From positions 1 to 55,675 of the forward strand of contig NZ_SSOB01000057.1 of NCBI RefSeq assembly GCF_004801405.1: DNA of 55,675 bases, given 5' to 3'. The position numbers were made by a program, and so were the translations under genes. Each line of letters opens with the position of its first letter. The stretch's first letter is position 1. Source of the stretch: Cohnella fermenti (GTDB lineage Bacteria > Bacillota > Bacilli > Paenibacillales > Paenibacillaceae). Below the pieces are notes generated by a model. It was not told the DNA's origin and made no database searches. It was given only the letters and a program-made list of their open reading frames with translations. Shown here piece by piece: positions 41,882-49,612 of this stretch.

Positions 41882-43462
41882 ATGAATGTCGTCAACAGGC
41901 CGAAAATGTTGGTGTTCTCGCATATCTGCAGCCCGGAGTTCATTACCGGAGCGGAGAAGCTTCTATTATCCTTCCTCAGGGAGCTTCATCGTTTGTTCCA
42001 TTGCGTGCTTGTCGTGCCGCGGGAAGGAGCCATCGCCGAAGCCGCCAGGCGGCATGGCGTCGAGATCGCGGTGCTCGATATTCCGTTAAGCATAGCCATG
42101 TACATCGCGGCTCCGCACCTGTCCGCCGAGCTCGACAACCTCCGCCGCCATACGGCGTGGGAACAGCTTGTCGCGCTGCTTCAGCGGGAGGAACCTTCTT
42201 ATGTATGGGTGAACACGTGCGTCCACCCGTTGCCCGCCATGGCCGCCAAGGCGCTAGGGGTCCCGACGATCTGGTCGCTGATGGAGACGATCAACGACGG
42301 CTCGCACCGCGATGAGGCGGCCAGAATCGTTGCGACCTACAGCGACCGCATCGTAGGGATCTCCAAGACGGTGCTTGCCCCGATCCCTTCCGGGGCGCAC
42401 GCCAAGGCCGCGGTGCTGCCCCCGTTCTTGAATCGGGAGGAGCTGCTTCCCGACAGTTGGCCGATGGCTCGCCTTCGCCAGAGGCGCAGCCAAGGGTGGA
42501 GCGAGCACCACCTCGTCGCGGGCTACATCGCTTCGGCGCTGTATCCGAACAAGGGGCTGAAGGACTTCGTGCAGGCGATGCTGCCGCTCGCCGCCCTCGA
42601 CTCGCGGGTGCGTCTGCTTGTGATCGGCAATCCGGACGAGGACGCGGATTACGTCCGTTCTTGCCGGGAGCTGATCCAGAAGGCCGGCCTCGCGGACCGG
42701 GTGTCGTGGATTCGCTTCGCGGACCGGATCGAGTACGTGTACCCGATGATGGACGTCGTCGTCGTGCCCAGCCTGATCGCCGAAGGGTTCGGCATGACGG
42801 CCCTGGAAGGGATGGTGTTCGGCAAGCCTGTCGTCGCGTACGCGTCCGGCGGCCTGGAAGAGATTCTTCAGGCGACCGGCAACGCCGCCTATCTCGTGAA
42901 GCCCGGCGACATCTCGGGCCTCACGACCGCGATTGCGACGCTGCTGCAGAACGAGAAGCTGAGATCGGAAGTCGGCGCGGCCGGCGCCAGGGCCGCCGAA
43001 GAGACGTTCGGCCGCGACGCCTTCCGCGAACAACTGACGGCGCTCGTGTCCGGCCTCCCGGCCCGCCAGCCGCCCGCCCTGCAGGGGCTGGTGCGGGGCA
43101 GAGGGCCGACCGTCTATTATATCGAGCACGGCCGCCGGAGGTCTTTCCCTTCCGAGGCTGTTTTCCACGGGTTGGGCTTCCGCTTCGAGGATGTCCAGGA
43201 CGTTCCGGACCATCGCTTGTCGCTGATCCCGCACGGACCTCCGATGGAGCTGCCGGCCGCGGAGAACCGGGGCGGCGCGGGGGAAGGCGCCGGCGCAAGC
43301 CGCCGCAGCAGCAGCAGCAGGCGAAGCTCTGGCGGACGCGGACGGCGCGCGCGGCGGGGGCCAAGAAGCTCGCGTCGCAGCCGCAGAACATCCGGCGGCG
43401 GAAGGCGGTCCGCCGGGCGGGCAAGAGGCCGCCGCAGGCGTCACGCACGCAATGGGAGGTAA
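41882..43462 (+). CDS. Glycosyltransferase family 4 with IExGxRRS module and Arg/Ser-rich C-terminal tail
   Basis: A 526-residue protein. A GT-B transferase fills about residues 1-390 (acceptor half with SPEFITGAEKLLLSFLREL; donor half with GYIASALYPNKGLKDFVQAM and EGFGMTALEGMVFGKPVVAY). One ~50-residue module follows at about 403-457 (VYYIEHGRRRSFPSEAVF). The last ~65 residues are Arg/Ser/Gly-rich and disordered; here the basic tail is at the C-terminus, not the N-terminus as in neighbours. ATG 41882 overlaps the stop of a nine-codon reading frame that has the better ribosome site. Confidence 0.82.
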   Translation: MNVVNRPKMLVFSHICSPEFITGAEKLLLSFLRELHRLFHCVLVVPREGAIAEAARRHGVEIAVLDIPLSIAMYIAAPHLSAELDNLRRHTAWEQLVALLQREEPSYVWVNTCVHPLPAMAAKALGVPTIWSLMETINDGSHRDEAARIVATYSDRIVGISKTVLAPIPSGAHAKAAVLPPFLNREELLPDSWPMARLRQRRSQGWSEHHLVAGYIASALYPNKGLKDFVQAMLPLAALDSRVRLLVIGNPDEDADYVRSCRELIQKAGLADRVSWIRFADRIEYVYPMMDVVVVPSLIAEGFGMTALEGMVFGKPVVAYASGGLEEILQATGNAAYLVKPGDISGLTTAIATLLQNEKLRSEVGAAGARAAEETFGRDAFREQLTALVSGLPARQPPALQGLVRGRGPTVYYIEHGRRRSFPSEAVFHGLGFRFEDVQDVPDHRLSLIPHGPPMELPAAENRGGAGEGAGASRRSSSSRRSSGGRGRRARRGPRSSRRSRRTSGGGRRSAGRARGRRRRHARNGR

Positions 43463-43466
43463 GCTC

Positions 43467-44558
43467 ATGCGAATCGTCACGATTCTCGGGACAAGACCGG
43501 AGGTCATTCGTCTAAGCCTGCTGACCAGGCTGCTGGACGACTTGGCCTCGCGACATACGACCGTGCACACCGGTCAAAATTTCGATTGGCGCCTAAACGG
43601 CATTTTCTACGAGGAGATGGGGCTTCGGCTTCCCGACGTTCCGCTCGATATCCGCGAGACGACGGTCGGACGGCAGCTTGCCGGCACGTTCGGCGCCATC
43701 GAGGACGTGCTTCGCCGCGAGAAGCCGGATCGCGTGCTTGTGCTCGGCGACACGAACAGCGCCCTGTGCGCGCTCGTCGCCGAACGGATGGGCATCCCCG
43801 TCGCGCATATGGAGGCGGGCAACCGCTGCTTCGACCTCTCCGTTCCGGAGGAGAAAAATCGCCGGGTCATCGACGCGGTCTCGACAATCAATCTTCCTTA
43901 TACCGAGAACAGCAAGAATAACCTGCTTCGCGAAGGGTTCCCCGTGCAGAGGATCGTCCTCTCCGGGAATCCGATCCGCGAGGTGCTTGAGCATTATCGG
44001 CCGCAGATCGACGCCAGTCCGATTCTGGATAAGCTCGGTCTCGAGTCCGGGCGCTATCTTCTCGCCACGATCCATCGGGCGGAGAACGTCGACAACCCGG
44101 CTCACCTGGCCGCCATCGTGGAGGGGCTTCGCCTCACGGCCGAGCGGCAGGGTCTGCGCATCGTCTGCAGCACGCATCCCCGCACCCGCTCGAAGCTGCA
44201 GAGCTTGGGGCCGGCGCTCGCTCACCCGCTCGTCGAATTCCACGAGCCGTTCGGCTTCTTCGACTTCGTGCTGCTGGAGAAGCACGCCCGGTGCGTGCTG
44301 ACCGACAGCGGGACGGTGCAGGAGGAGTGCTGCCTCTTCCAGGTGCCGACCGTCACGGTGCGCAAGACGACGGAACGGCCGGAGACCGTCGACTGCGGAA
44401 GCAACGTCGTATCCGGCCTTCGCGCGGAGCGAATCGCGGGCTCCGTTCATGCCATGATCTCCGCGCAGGGCAGTTGGACGCCGCCACCCGGCTACATGGA
44501 GCTCGGCGTCGCGCGGAAGGTCGCCAAATATGTTCTTGGAGGGACTATGGATGTTTGA
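43467..44558 (+). CDS. UDP-GlcNAc 2-epimerase family (non-hydrolysing), WecB/FnlC-like
   Basis: A 363-residue cytoplasmic enzyme that inverts C2 of a UDP-acetamido sugar. Family motifs: TILGTRPEVIRLSLL, HTGQNFDW, VLVLGDTNSALCA, HMEAGNRCFD, ATIHRAENVD and LTDSGTVQEECC. Next to a 4,6-dehydratase and an RmlD-type reductase, it fits the CapG/WbjD/WbvD role (epimerising UDP-acetamido-deoxy-L-hexose) better than plain UDP-ManNAc synthesis. ATG at 43467 has GGGAGGT upstream. It starts four bases after the GT4 gene, and its stop overlaps the next start by 8 bases. Confidence 0.9.
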   Translation: MRIVTILGTRPEVIRLSLLTRLLDDLASRHTTVHTGQNFDWRLNGIFYEEMGLRLPDVPLDIRETTVGRQLAGTFGAIEDVLRREKPDRVLVLGDTNSALCALVAERMGIPVAHMEAGNRCFDLSVPEEKNRRVIDAVSTINLPYTENSKNNLLREGFPVQRIVLSGNPIREVLEHYRPQIDASPILDKLGLESGRYLLATIHRAENVDNPAHLAAIVEGLRLTAERQGLRIVCSTHPRTRSKLQSLGPALAHPLVEFHEPFGFFDFVLLEKHARCVLTDSGTVQEECCLFQVPTVTVRKTTERPETVDCGSNVVSGLRAERIAGSVHAMISAQGSWTPPPGYMELGVARKVAKYVLGGTMDV

Positions 44559-45534
44559 AGGACGACGAATACTGATTACCGGAGGCACGGGTTCCTGGGG
44601 CTACGAGCTGGTTCGCCAACTGCTGCCGCAGAATCCGGAGAGAATTATCGTCTACTCCCGCAACGAATCCAGTCAGGTGGCGATGCAGCGGGCGTTCGAG
44701 GATAAGCGCATCAGCTTCTGCATCGGCGACATCCGGGATCGGGAGGCTCTCGTCCGCGCTTGCTCGGGGGTGGACCTGATTTTCCACTTGGCGGCCTTGA
44801 AGCATGTGCCCGTCTGCGAGGATCAGCCCTACGAGGCGCTCAAGACGAACGTCATCGGCACGCAGAATGTGATCGAGGCGGCGATCGAGAACAAGGTCGA
44901 ACGGGTGATCAACATCTCCACCGACAAGGCGGCGAACCCGTCGAACTTCTACGGCATGACGAAGGCGATCGGGGAGAAGCTCATCGTCTACGCGAACCTG
45001 CTCGGCAGCGACACGAAGTTCGTCTGCGTGCGCGGCGGCAACGTGCTCGGAACGAACGGCAGCGTCATCCATCTGTTCATGAACCAGATCGCCCACAAGA
45101 ACGAGATCAGCCTCACCCACCGCAACATGACCCGGTTCTTCCTGACGCTCGAGGATGCGATCCGCCTGCTCTTCAAGGCGACGATGGAGAGTGTTGGGGG
45201 AGAGATCTTCGTCATGACGATGCCGACGTGCCGAATCGTGGATCTGGCCGACGTGCTCATGGAAGCGATGGGCAAGCATGTCGACATGGTGGAGACGGGC
45301 GTGCGGCCGGGCGAGAAGATTCACGAGATTCTGCTCACCGAATACGAGAGCCTGAGCACCGTCGTGTACGACGATCAGTACCTCGTTATTCTGCCGACCA
45401 TCGACATTCCGGGACTGTCCGCGCACTATTCGTCTTATCCGAAGGTTCACTTCGACAGCTTCAGCTCCAGCCAATCGCTCATGACGAAGGAAGAGATTCG
45501 CCAGATGCTCGTCCGGGGAGGCTTCCTGACATGA
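44551..45534 (+). CDS. UDP-GlcNAc 4,6-dehydratase/epimerase, CapE/FnlA-like SDR
   Basis: A 327-residue short-chain dehydrogenase. The N-terminal NAD(P) motif is ILITGGTGSWGYELVRQLL. The middle has FHLAALKHVPVCEDQPYEA, typical of CapD/CapE-type polysaccharide enzymes. The catalytic Tyr-Lys pair is in FYGMTKAIGEKL. It likely removes water from UDP-GlcNAc to give a 4-keto-6-deoxy sugar, with C5 epimerisation. GGAGGG precedes ATG. It is coupled by overlap to genes on both sides, forming a three-enzyme pathway. Confidence 0.88.
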   Translation: MFEGRRILITGGTGSWGYELVRQLLPQNPERIIVYSRNESSQVAMQRAFEDKRISFCIGDIRDREALVRACSGVDLIFHLAALKHVPVCEDQPYEALKTNVIGTQNVIEAAIENKVERVINISTDKAANPSNFYGMTKAIGEKLIVYANLLGSDTKFVCVRGGNVLGTNGSVIHLFMNQIAHKNEISLTHRNMTRFFLTLEDAIRLLFKATMESVGGEIFVMTMPTCRIVDLADVLMEAMGKHVDMVETGVRPGEKIHEILLTEYESLSTVVYDDQYLVILPTIDIPGLSAHYSSYPKVHFDSFSSSQSLMTKEEIRQMLVRGGFLT

Positions 45535-46457
45535 GAATCCTTGTGCTCGGCGCCGGCGGCATGGCCGGTCATGTGCTCGCTGCCTACTTGAGCCGTCAAG
45601 CCGGGTTCGAGGTCGAAGCGACGATAAGGCCGGGTTCAAGGGAGTTAAGATCGGCAGCCGCCGGGCAAATCGCGCAAGGGACGGAGACGTCCCTTCCCGC
45701 TCGTCTCGGAGTGCGAGTCCATGAGCTGGACGGTGCGGATCTGGAGGCGGTATCGCGACTGGTTGGCGAGGTTCATCCGGATGCGATCGTGAACGCGATC
45801 GGCATCCTGAATCGGGATGCGGAGGAGCGGCCGCTTCATGCCTATACGGTAAACGGGCTGCTCCCTCACTGGCTGGCCCATGCTGCCGGAGAGAGCGGGG
45901 CTCGGCTGATCCATGTTAGCTCGGATTGTGTTTTCTCGGGCGAACGGGGTTCTTACGGGGAAGAGGAGCTGCCGGACGGCACGACGGTCTATGCGCGGAG
46001 CAAGGCGCTCGGCGAGGTTCGCGAGAAGCGGCATCTGACGCTTCGGACGTCGATCATCGGGCCGGAGATCCGCGAAGGCGGCATCGGGCTGATGAAGTGG
46101 TTCCTCACGCAGCAGGGGAACGTTCCCGGATACGTGAACGTGCCTTGGAACGGCGTGACGACGCTCGAACTGGCGAAGGCTGCGGAGTGGGCGATCCGGC
46201 ATCCGCACGTTGGCGGGCTTGTGCATCTGACCGCTCCCGAGCCGATCAGCAAGCATCGGCTGCTGGAGAAGATTGCGCGCGCATACGGGAAGGAGGACGC
46301 CGTCGTTGTTCCGGTCGCGGAGCCGGTGCTGGATCGCACGTTGCTGCCGACGAAGAGCGGCTTCGGCTACCCGGTGTCCGGCTATGACGTCATGCTCGGC
46401 GAGCTGGTCGAATGGGAACGAGCTTCGATGGAATGGCAACGAACCTTATGGCAATGA
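45531..46457 (+). CDS. RmlD-type nucleotide-sugar 4-ketoreductase (SDR)
   Basis: A 308-residue short-chain dehydrogenase. Cofactor motif: ILVLGAGGMAGHVLAAYLSR. Then HPDAIVNAIGILNRDAEERP (the VNAxA-like block of RmlD), HVSSDCVFSGERGSYGEEEL and the catalytic Tyr-Lys in TTVYARSKALGE. It would reduce the 4-keto intermediate made by the preceding enzyme. Its RmlD-like size, rather than the longer CapF/FnlB type with a cupin end, points toward the QuiNAc-type branch. ATGA overlaps the upstream stop. Confidence 0.86.
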   Translation: MRILVLGAGGMAGHVLAAYLSRQAGFEVEATIRPGSRELRSAAAGQIAQGTETSLPARLGVRVHELDGADLEAVSRLVGEVHPDAIVNAIGILNRDAEERPLHAYTVNGLLPHWLAHAAGESGARLIHVSSDCVFSGERGSYGEEELPDGTTVYARSKALGEVREKRHLTLRTSIIGPEIREGGIGLMKWFLTQQGNVPGYVNVPWNGVTTLELAKAAEWAIRHPHVGGLVHLTAPEPISKHRLLEKIARAYGKEDAVVVPVAEPVLDRTLLPTKSGFGYPVSGYDVMLGELVEWERASMEWQRTLWQ

Positions 46458-47452
46458 GCCGGATTCTGATCACGGGAGCGACGGGCTTCACGGGGCGACA
46501 TGCTTGTCGTCTCTTCGCCGCGTCCGGGTGGGACGTCGTCGGGGTGACGTCGGGGCTGCGGGAGCCGGCGTTGGCGACGGTGACGACGGCGACGACGGTG
46601 ACATGCGACTTGACGCGCGGGGATGCCGTCGCTTCGCTGTGCGCCGACGTCCGGCCGGACGCCGTGCTTCATCTGGCCGGGCAGAACGCGGTCGACCGCT
46701 CCTGGCGGGAGCCGGGAGCGACGCTGGCCGCCAACGCGATGGCCACCGTCCATCTGTTGGAGGGGATGCGCAGCGCCGGTCTTGGCGGACGAATGCTGAT
46801 CGTCGGCTCTGCGCTGACGGGAGGGCCGCTCGAGCAGTCGGCCCATCCCTATGCCTTCAGCAAAGCGGTGCAAGTGCTCGCCGCGCTGGCCTGGCATCGC
46901 TGGTACGGCGCGCAGACGCTCGCCGTCGAGCCCTCGAACCTGATCGGCCCCGGCGGCGGCGGGGGGCTGTGCGGCAAGCTCGCCCGCTGGGCCGCCGCGG
47001 CGGAGGGGCGAGCGGAGGCTCGGGAGGCGGCGGGAGGAAGCTGGTCCCCGGTGCGGAAGGGAACGGAGGCAAGCCCGGAGGAGGTTCCTGCCGGGGCGGC
47101 TGCGTTCACGCTGTCTTCCCTTGACGAAGAGCGCGATTACCTGGACGTGCGCGATGCGGTCGAGGCGTATCGGCTGCTGCTGCTGCGCGGAGAGGCGGGC
47201 CGCGTCTATTCCTTGGGCTCGGGGCGGATGAGGACGCTGGGCGAGGTGAAGGCCGCATTCGATGCGGCGGCGCGGACCCGACTGCAGTGGCGGGTCGACA
47301 ATCGCCCCTCGCCGTCTCCCGCCGCCAGGGATCTGTCGGCCATGGCGGCTCTGGGCTGGAAGCCCGCGATCCCGTTCGAGCGATCGATCGCGGATGCGCT
47401 GGAGGAAGAGCGGCGGCGGTGCCAGCGTGAAGCGGGCGGGAGCGGGAGTTGA
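46454..47452 (+). CDS. NAD-dependent sugar epimerase/dehydratase (SDR)
   Basis: A 332-residue extended SDR: ILITGATGFTGRHACRLF (NAD motif), DAVLHLAGQNAVDRSW, SALTGG and the catalytic Tyr-Lys in HPYAFSKAVQVLA, followed by VEPSNLIGPG and DEERDYLDVRDAVEAY. It resembles GDP-mannose dehydratase/GDP-4-keto-6-deoxymannose reductase enzymes in layout, so it may serve a second nucleotide sugar. The substrate is uncertain. A Gly/Glu/Ala-rich insert near residues 175-215 is unusual. The start is taken at ATG 46454, overlapping the upstream TGA; ATG 46448 is two codons earlier. Confidence 0.8.
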   Translation: MSRILITGATGFTGRHACRLFAASGWDVVGVTSGLREPALATVTTATTVTCDLTRGDAVASLCADVRPDAVLHLAGQNAVDRSWREPGATLAANAMATVHLLEGMRSAGLGGRMLIVGSALTGGPLEQSAHPYAFSKAVQVLAALAWHRWYGAQTLAVEPSNLIGPGGGGGLCGKLARWAAAAEGRAEAREAAGGSWSPVRKGTEASPEEVPAGAAAFTLSSLDEERDYLDVRDAVEAYRLLLLRGEAGRVYSLGSGRMRTLGEVKAAFDAAARTRLQWRVDNRPSPSPAARDLSAMAALGWKPAIPFERSIADALEEERRRCQREAGGSGS

Positions 47453-47481
47453 ACGAATCTGCAGAAGAGGGGGAACGGGAG

Positions 47482-48243
47482 ATGAATCGGCCTCGTGTGA
47501 CGGTTGTCATCCCATTTTATAATGATCCGTATGTGGCGGAAGCGATCGAGAGCGTACTGGCGCAGACGCACGAGGGCATCGAGCTCATCGTCGTCAACGA
47601 CGGCTCGACGCGAGAGGCGGAGCGGCTCGCCCCGTACGTAAACCGTGTCCATATACTGGGCAAGGCGAACGGCGGCACGGCAAGCGCTTTGAATCACGGC
47701 ATCCGCATGGCATCGGGAGAGTACGTAGCCTGGCTCAGCTCCGACGACCGCTTCCTCCCCGCGAAGATCGAGAGCCAGTTGCGCCACATGGAGCAGACCG
47801 GCTCCGCGATCAGCCACACCGCGTTCCGCGTGATCGACGACAGCGGCGGCCGGAAGGAGAAGCCCGTCCGCCTTCACTTCGAATCGATGTACCTGTTCTA
47901 CGAGTCGTTCCTGAAGGGCAACGCGGTGAACGGCTGTACGGTCATGATGCGGAAGTCGCTGTTCGACAAGCTCGGCGGCTTCAACGAGAAGCTGCCGTTC
48001 ACCCACGACTACGACTTCTGGCTGCGCGCCATCCTGGCGGGTTATCCGCTGGCGTACCTGGACGAAGTGTTGACCGAATATCGGCATCACGAAGGAATGG
48101 GAACGGTGAAGCATCGCGGGGCGATCGAGAGCGAGTTCCAGGCCGTGGCGGAGGGCTACCGGAATCGCGTCGAGCATCTGCTGAAGGCGCTGGCCCCGCC
48201 TCCCTGGAAGGCCGACTCGAACCGGCGGCTCGGCGGCGGCTGA
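47482..48243 (+). CDS. Glycosyltransferase family 2, CgeD-like
   Basis: A 253-residue GT-A transferase: VTVVIPFYNDPYVAEAIESV, VVNDGSTREAERL, KANGGTASALNHGIRMASGE, WLSSDDRFLPAKI (metal-binding DD), NGCTVMMRKSLF and THDYDFWLRAI. It is a clear paralogue of the minus-strand gene ending at 52118 (same KANGGTASALNHGIRMASGE block). The two flank the inserted repeat-rich region in opposite orientation, suggesting duplication with inversion. ATG at 47482 is preceded by AGAGGGGGA. It closes the plus-strand half of the island. Confidence 0.88.
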   Translation: MNRPRVTVVIPFYNDPYVAEAIESVLAQTHEGIELIVVNDGSTREAERLAPYVNRVHILGKANGGTASALNHGIRMASGEYVAWLSSDDRFLPAKIESQLRHMEQTGSAISHTAFRVIDDSGGRKEKPVRLHFESMYLFYESFLKGNAVNGCTVMMRKSLFDKLGGFNEKLPFTHDYDFWLRAILAGYPLAYLDEVLTEYRHHEGMGTVKHRGAIESEFQAVAEGYRNRVEHLLKALAPPPWKADSNRRLGGG

Positions 48244-48535
48244 GCGGATGACGGCTGAGTGGAGCGCGGGGAAGCGGCTGACGGGCGGGGAGGAGGTTGA
48301 CTGAAGGGGGAGCCGGGTGTTGTCAGCGGGGCAAGGCCTATGTGATTCTCCCTTCTGCCGCCTCGCCATGTATATACCATATTGTGGTATGCCTGTGAGC
48401 GCCAACCTCCTTCAAGAAGCTTATACCTCTTCTCCCTTTGGCTCAGGAACCTCATCTGCCGAATCTCGGCCTTCTCATGCCAACCTATTTTTACAGGCTA
48501 TCTTGCATCTAGTCCTGCGAAGAGAGAGTCTGCTG

Positions 48536-48612
48536 CTTGGCGGACTGGTCGGCTGATGAGCGGGCATCTTGGCGGACTGGTCGGCTGATGAGCGGGCATC
48601 TTGGCGGCACGG
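48536..48612. repeat. 32-bp tandem repeat, two full copies plus a part
   Basis: CTTGGCGGACTGGTCGGCTG recurs at 48536 and 48568, and its start again at 48600 before diverging. The units are identical where complete, so the duplication is recent. Confidence 0.8.
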
Positions 48613-49260
48613 ATCGGCTGAGTGGGGACCTTGGCGATCCGATCGGTTGAGTGGACGTCCGGAAGCCAACTTAGCCCAACTTCGGCCCGGCTCTGCCTTG
48701 CTCAACCATCGCGGGATGTTCATGGCGCATTCCCTATCCTGAGCGAATGCCAGAAGAGGCATAATGCTAGAGGAGACGAATGTCGGCAGAGGGGATAGGG
48801 CGCGGGGCGAGTGGATGTCGTGCTGGGTGGATGACAAGTTAGGCTCTATGAGTGGGGCTCTTCTCTAGTTCACAGAGCCATTGCATCCTTACATCGGAGC
48901 TTAACCTGACAGCATTGGGGGGAGCTTCCTGAACCAAGGGAAGAAGAGGCATAAGAGTCCAGAAGGAGGACAATGTTTTGCCAATTAACTATAATGTGGT
49001 AAATTCCTTGCAGAGGAGCAAACGGGGAAAAGACTGCGTTCGGCGCATGATGCGCAGAAGCGTGCGAGCGGTGGTTGCACGAATCGCGTGGAAGGGCGAG
49101 CGGTAGCCGGACTGTCAGTGTTGCACAAGAAGAGGTCGTGCCCATGAGCCGACCTCTTCTTGCTGTTGCGAACGAACGGAGCAGCAACGTTAGGGCCATG
49201 TCGCGGCCGCGGTTGGGGTTGCAGATGAGCCGTGGCGACCCAACCAGTTCCGCTCAACGA

Positions 49261-49474
49261 CGCCGCAATCCCCGACAGCGCGCCGATGAGTGGAACAGGG
49301 TACCGTACATTCGCCGCAATCCCCGACAGCGCGCCGATGAGTGGAACAGGGTACCGTACATTCGCCGCAATCCTCGACAGCGCGCCGATGAGTGGAACAG
49401 GGTACCGTACATTCGCCGCAATCCTCGACAGCACGCCGATGAGTGGAACAGGGTACCGTACATTCGCTGCAATC
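49261..49474. repeat. 51-bp tandem repeat, four copies
   Basis: CGCCGCAATC begins units at 49261, 49312, 49363 and 49414, with a degenerate fifth start (CGCTGCAATC) at 49465. Each unit includes GATGAGTGGAACAGGGTACC. Units differ at only a few positions. Because 51 is a multiple of three, each frame repeats the same 17 codons and stays open on both strands. Confidence 0.9.
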
Positions 49475-49511
49475 AGGCCGGACAACCCGGTGCGGCAGTT
49501 CGGGCGTCGTC

Positions 49512-49612
49512 TTGAGGCCGCTCCGATGCCGCTCCGATGCCGCTCCGATGCCGCTCCGATGCCGCCCCAGTGCCGCCCCAGTACCGTCTCAATCCCGCCC
49601 CAGTGCCGCTTC
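49512..49612. repeat. 11-bp short tandem repeat run
   Basis: About eight units of GATGCCGCTCC, decaying to AGTGCCGCCCC toward the right. The run ends at the stop codon of the minus-strand glycosyltransferase, so the repeat may be eroding or extending that gene's end. Confidence 0.8.

Larger units (their letters stand above)
48244..49610. other. 1.37-kb non-coding region with several tandem repeats
   Basis: No convincing gene is seen although long frames exist. Contents: a small hairpin ATACCA/TGGTAT (48374-48390); a 32-bp tandem repeat starting at 48536, 48568 and (partial) 48600; a four-copy 51-bp repeat (49261-49474); and an 11-bp repeat run (49512-49612) leading into the stop of the next minus-strand gene. 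The repeats keep several frames open on both strands, which makes spurious ORFs. The region separates oppositely oriented halves of the glycosylation island. Confidence 0.7.

Noticed and set aside
48842..48881. Inverted repeat GGCTCT/AGAGCC as an IS end
   Set aside because: Only six bases pair, with no transposase or target duplication around it.
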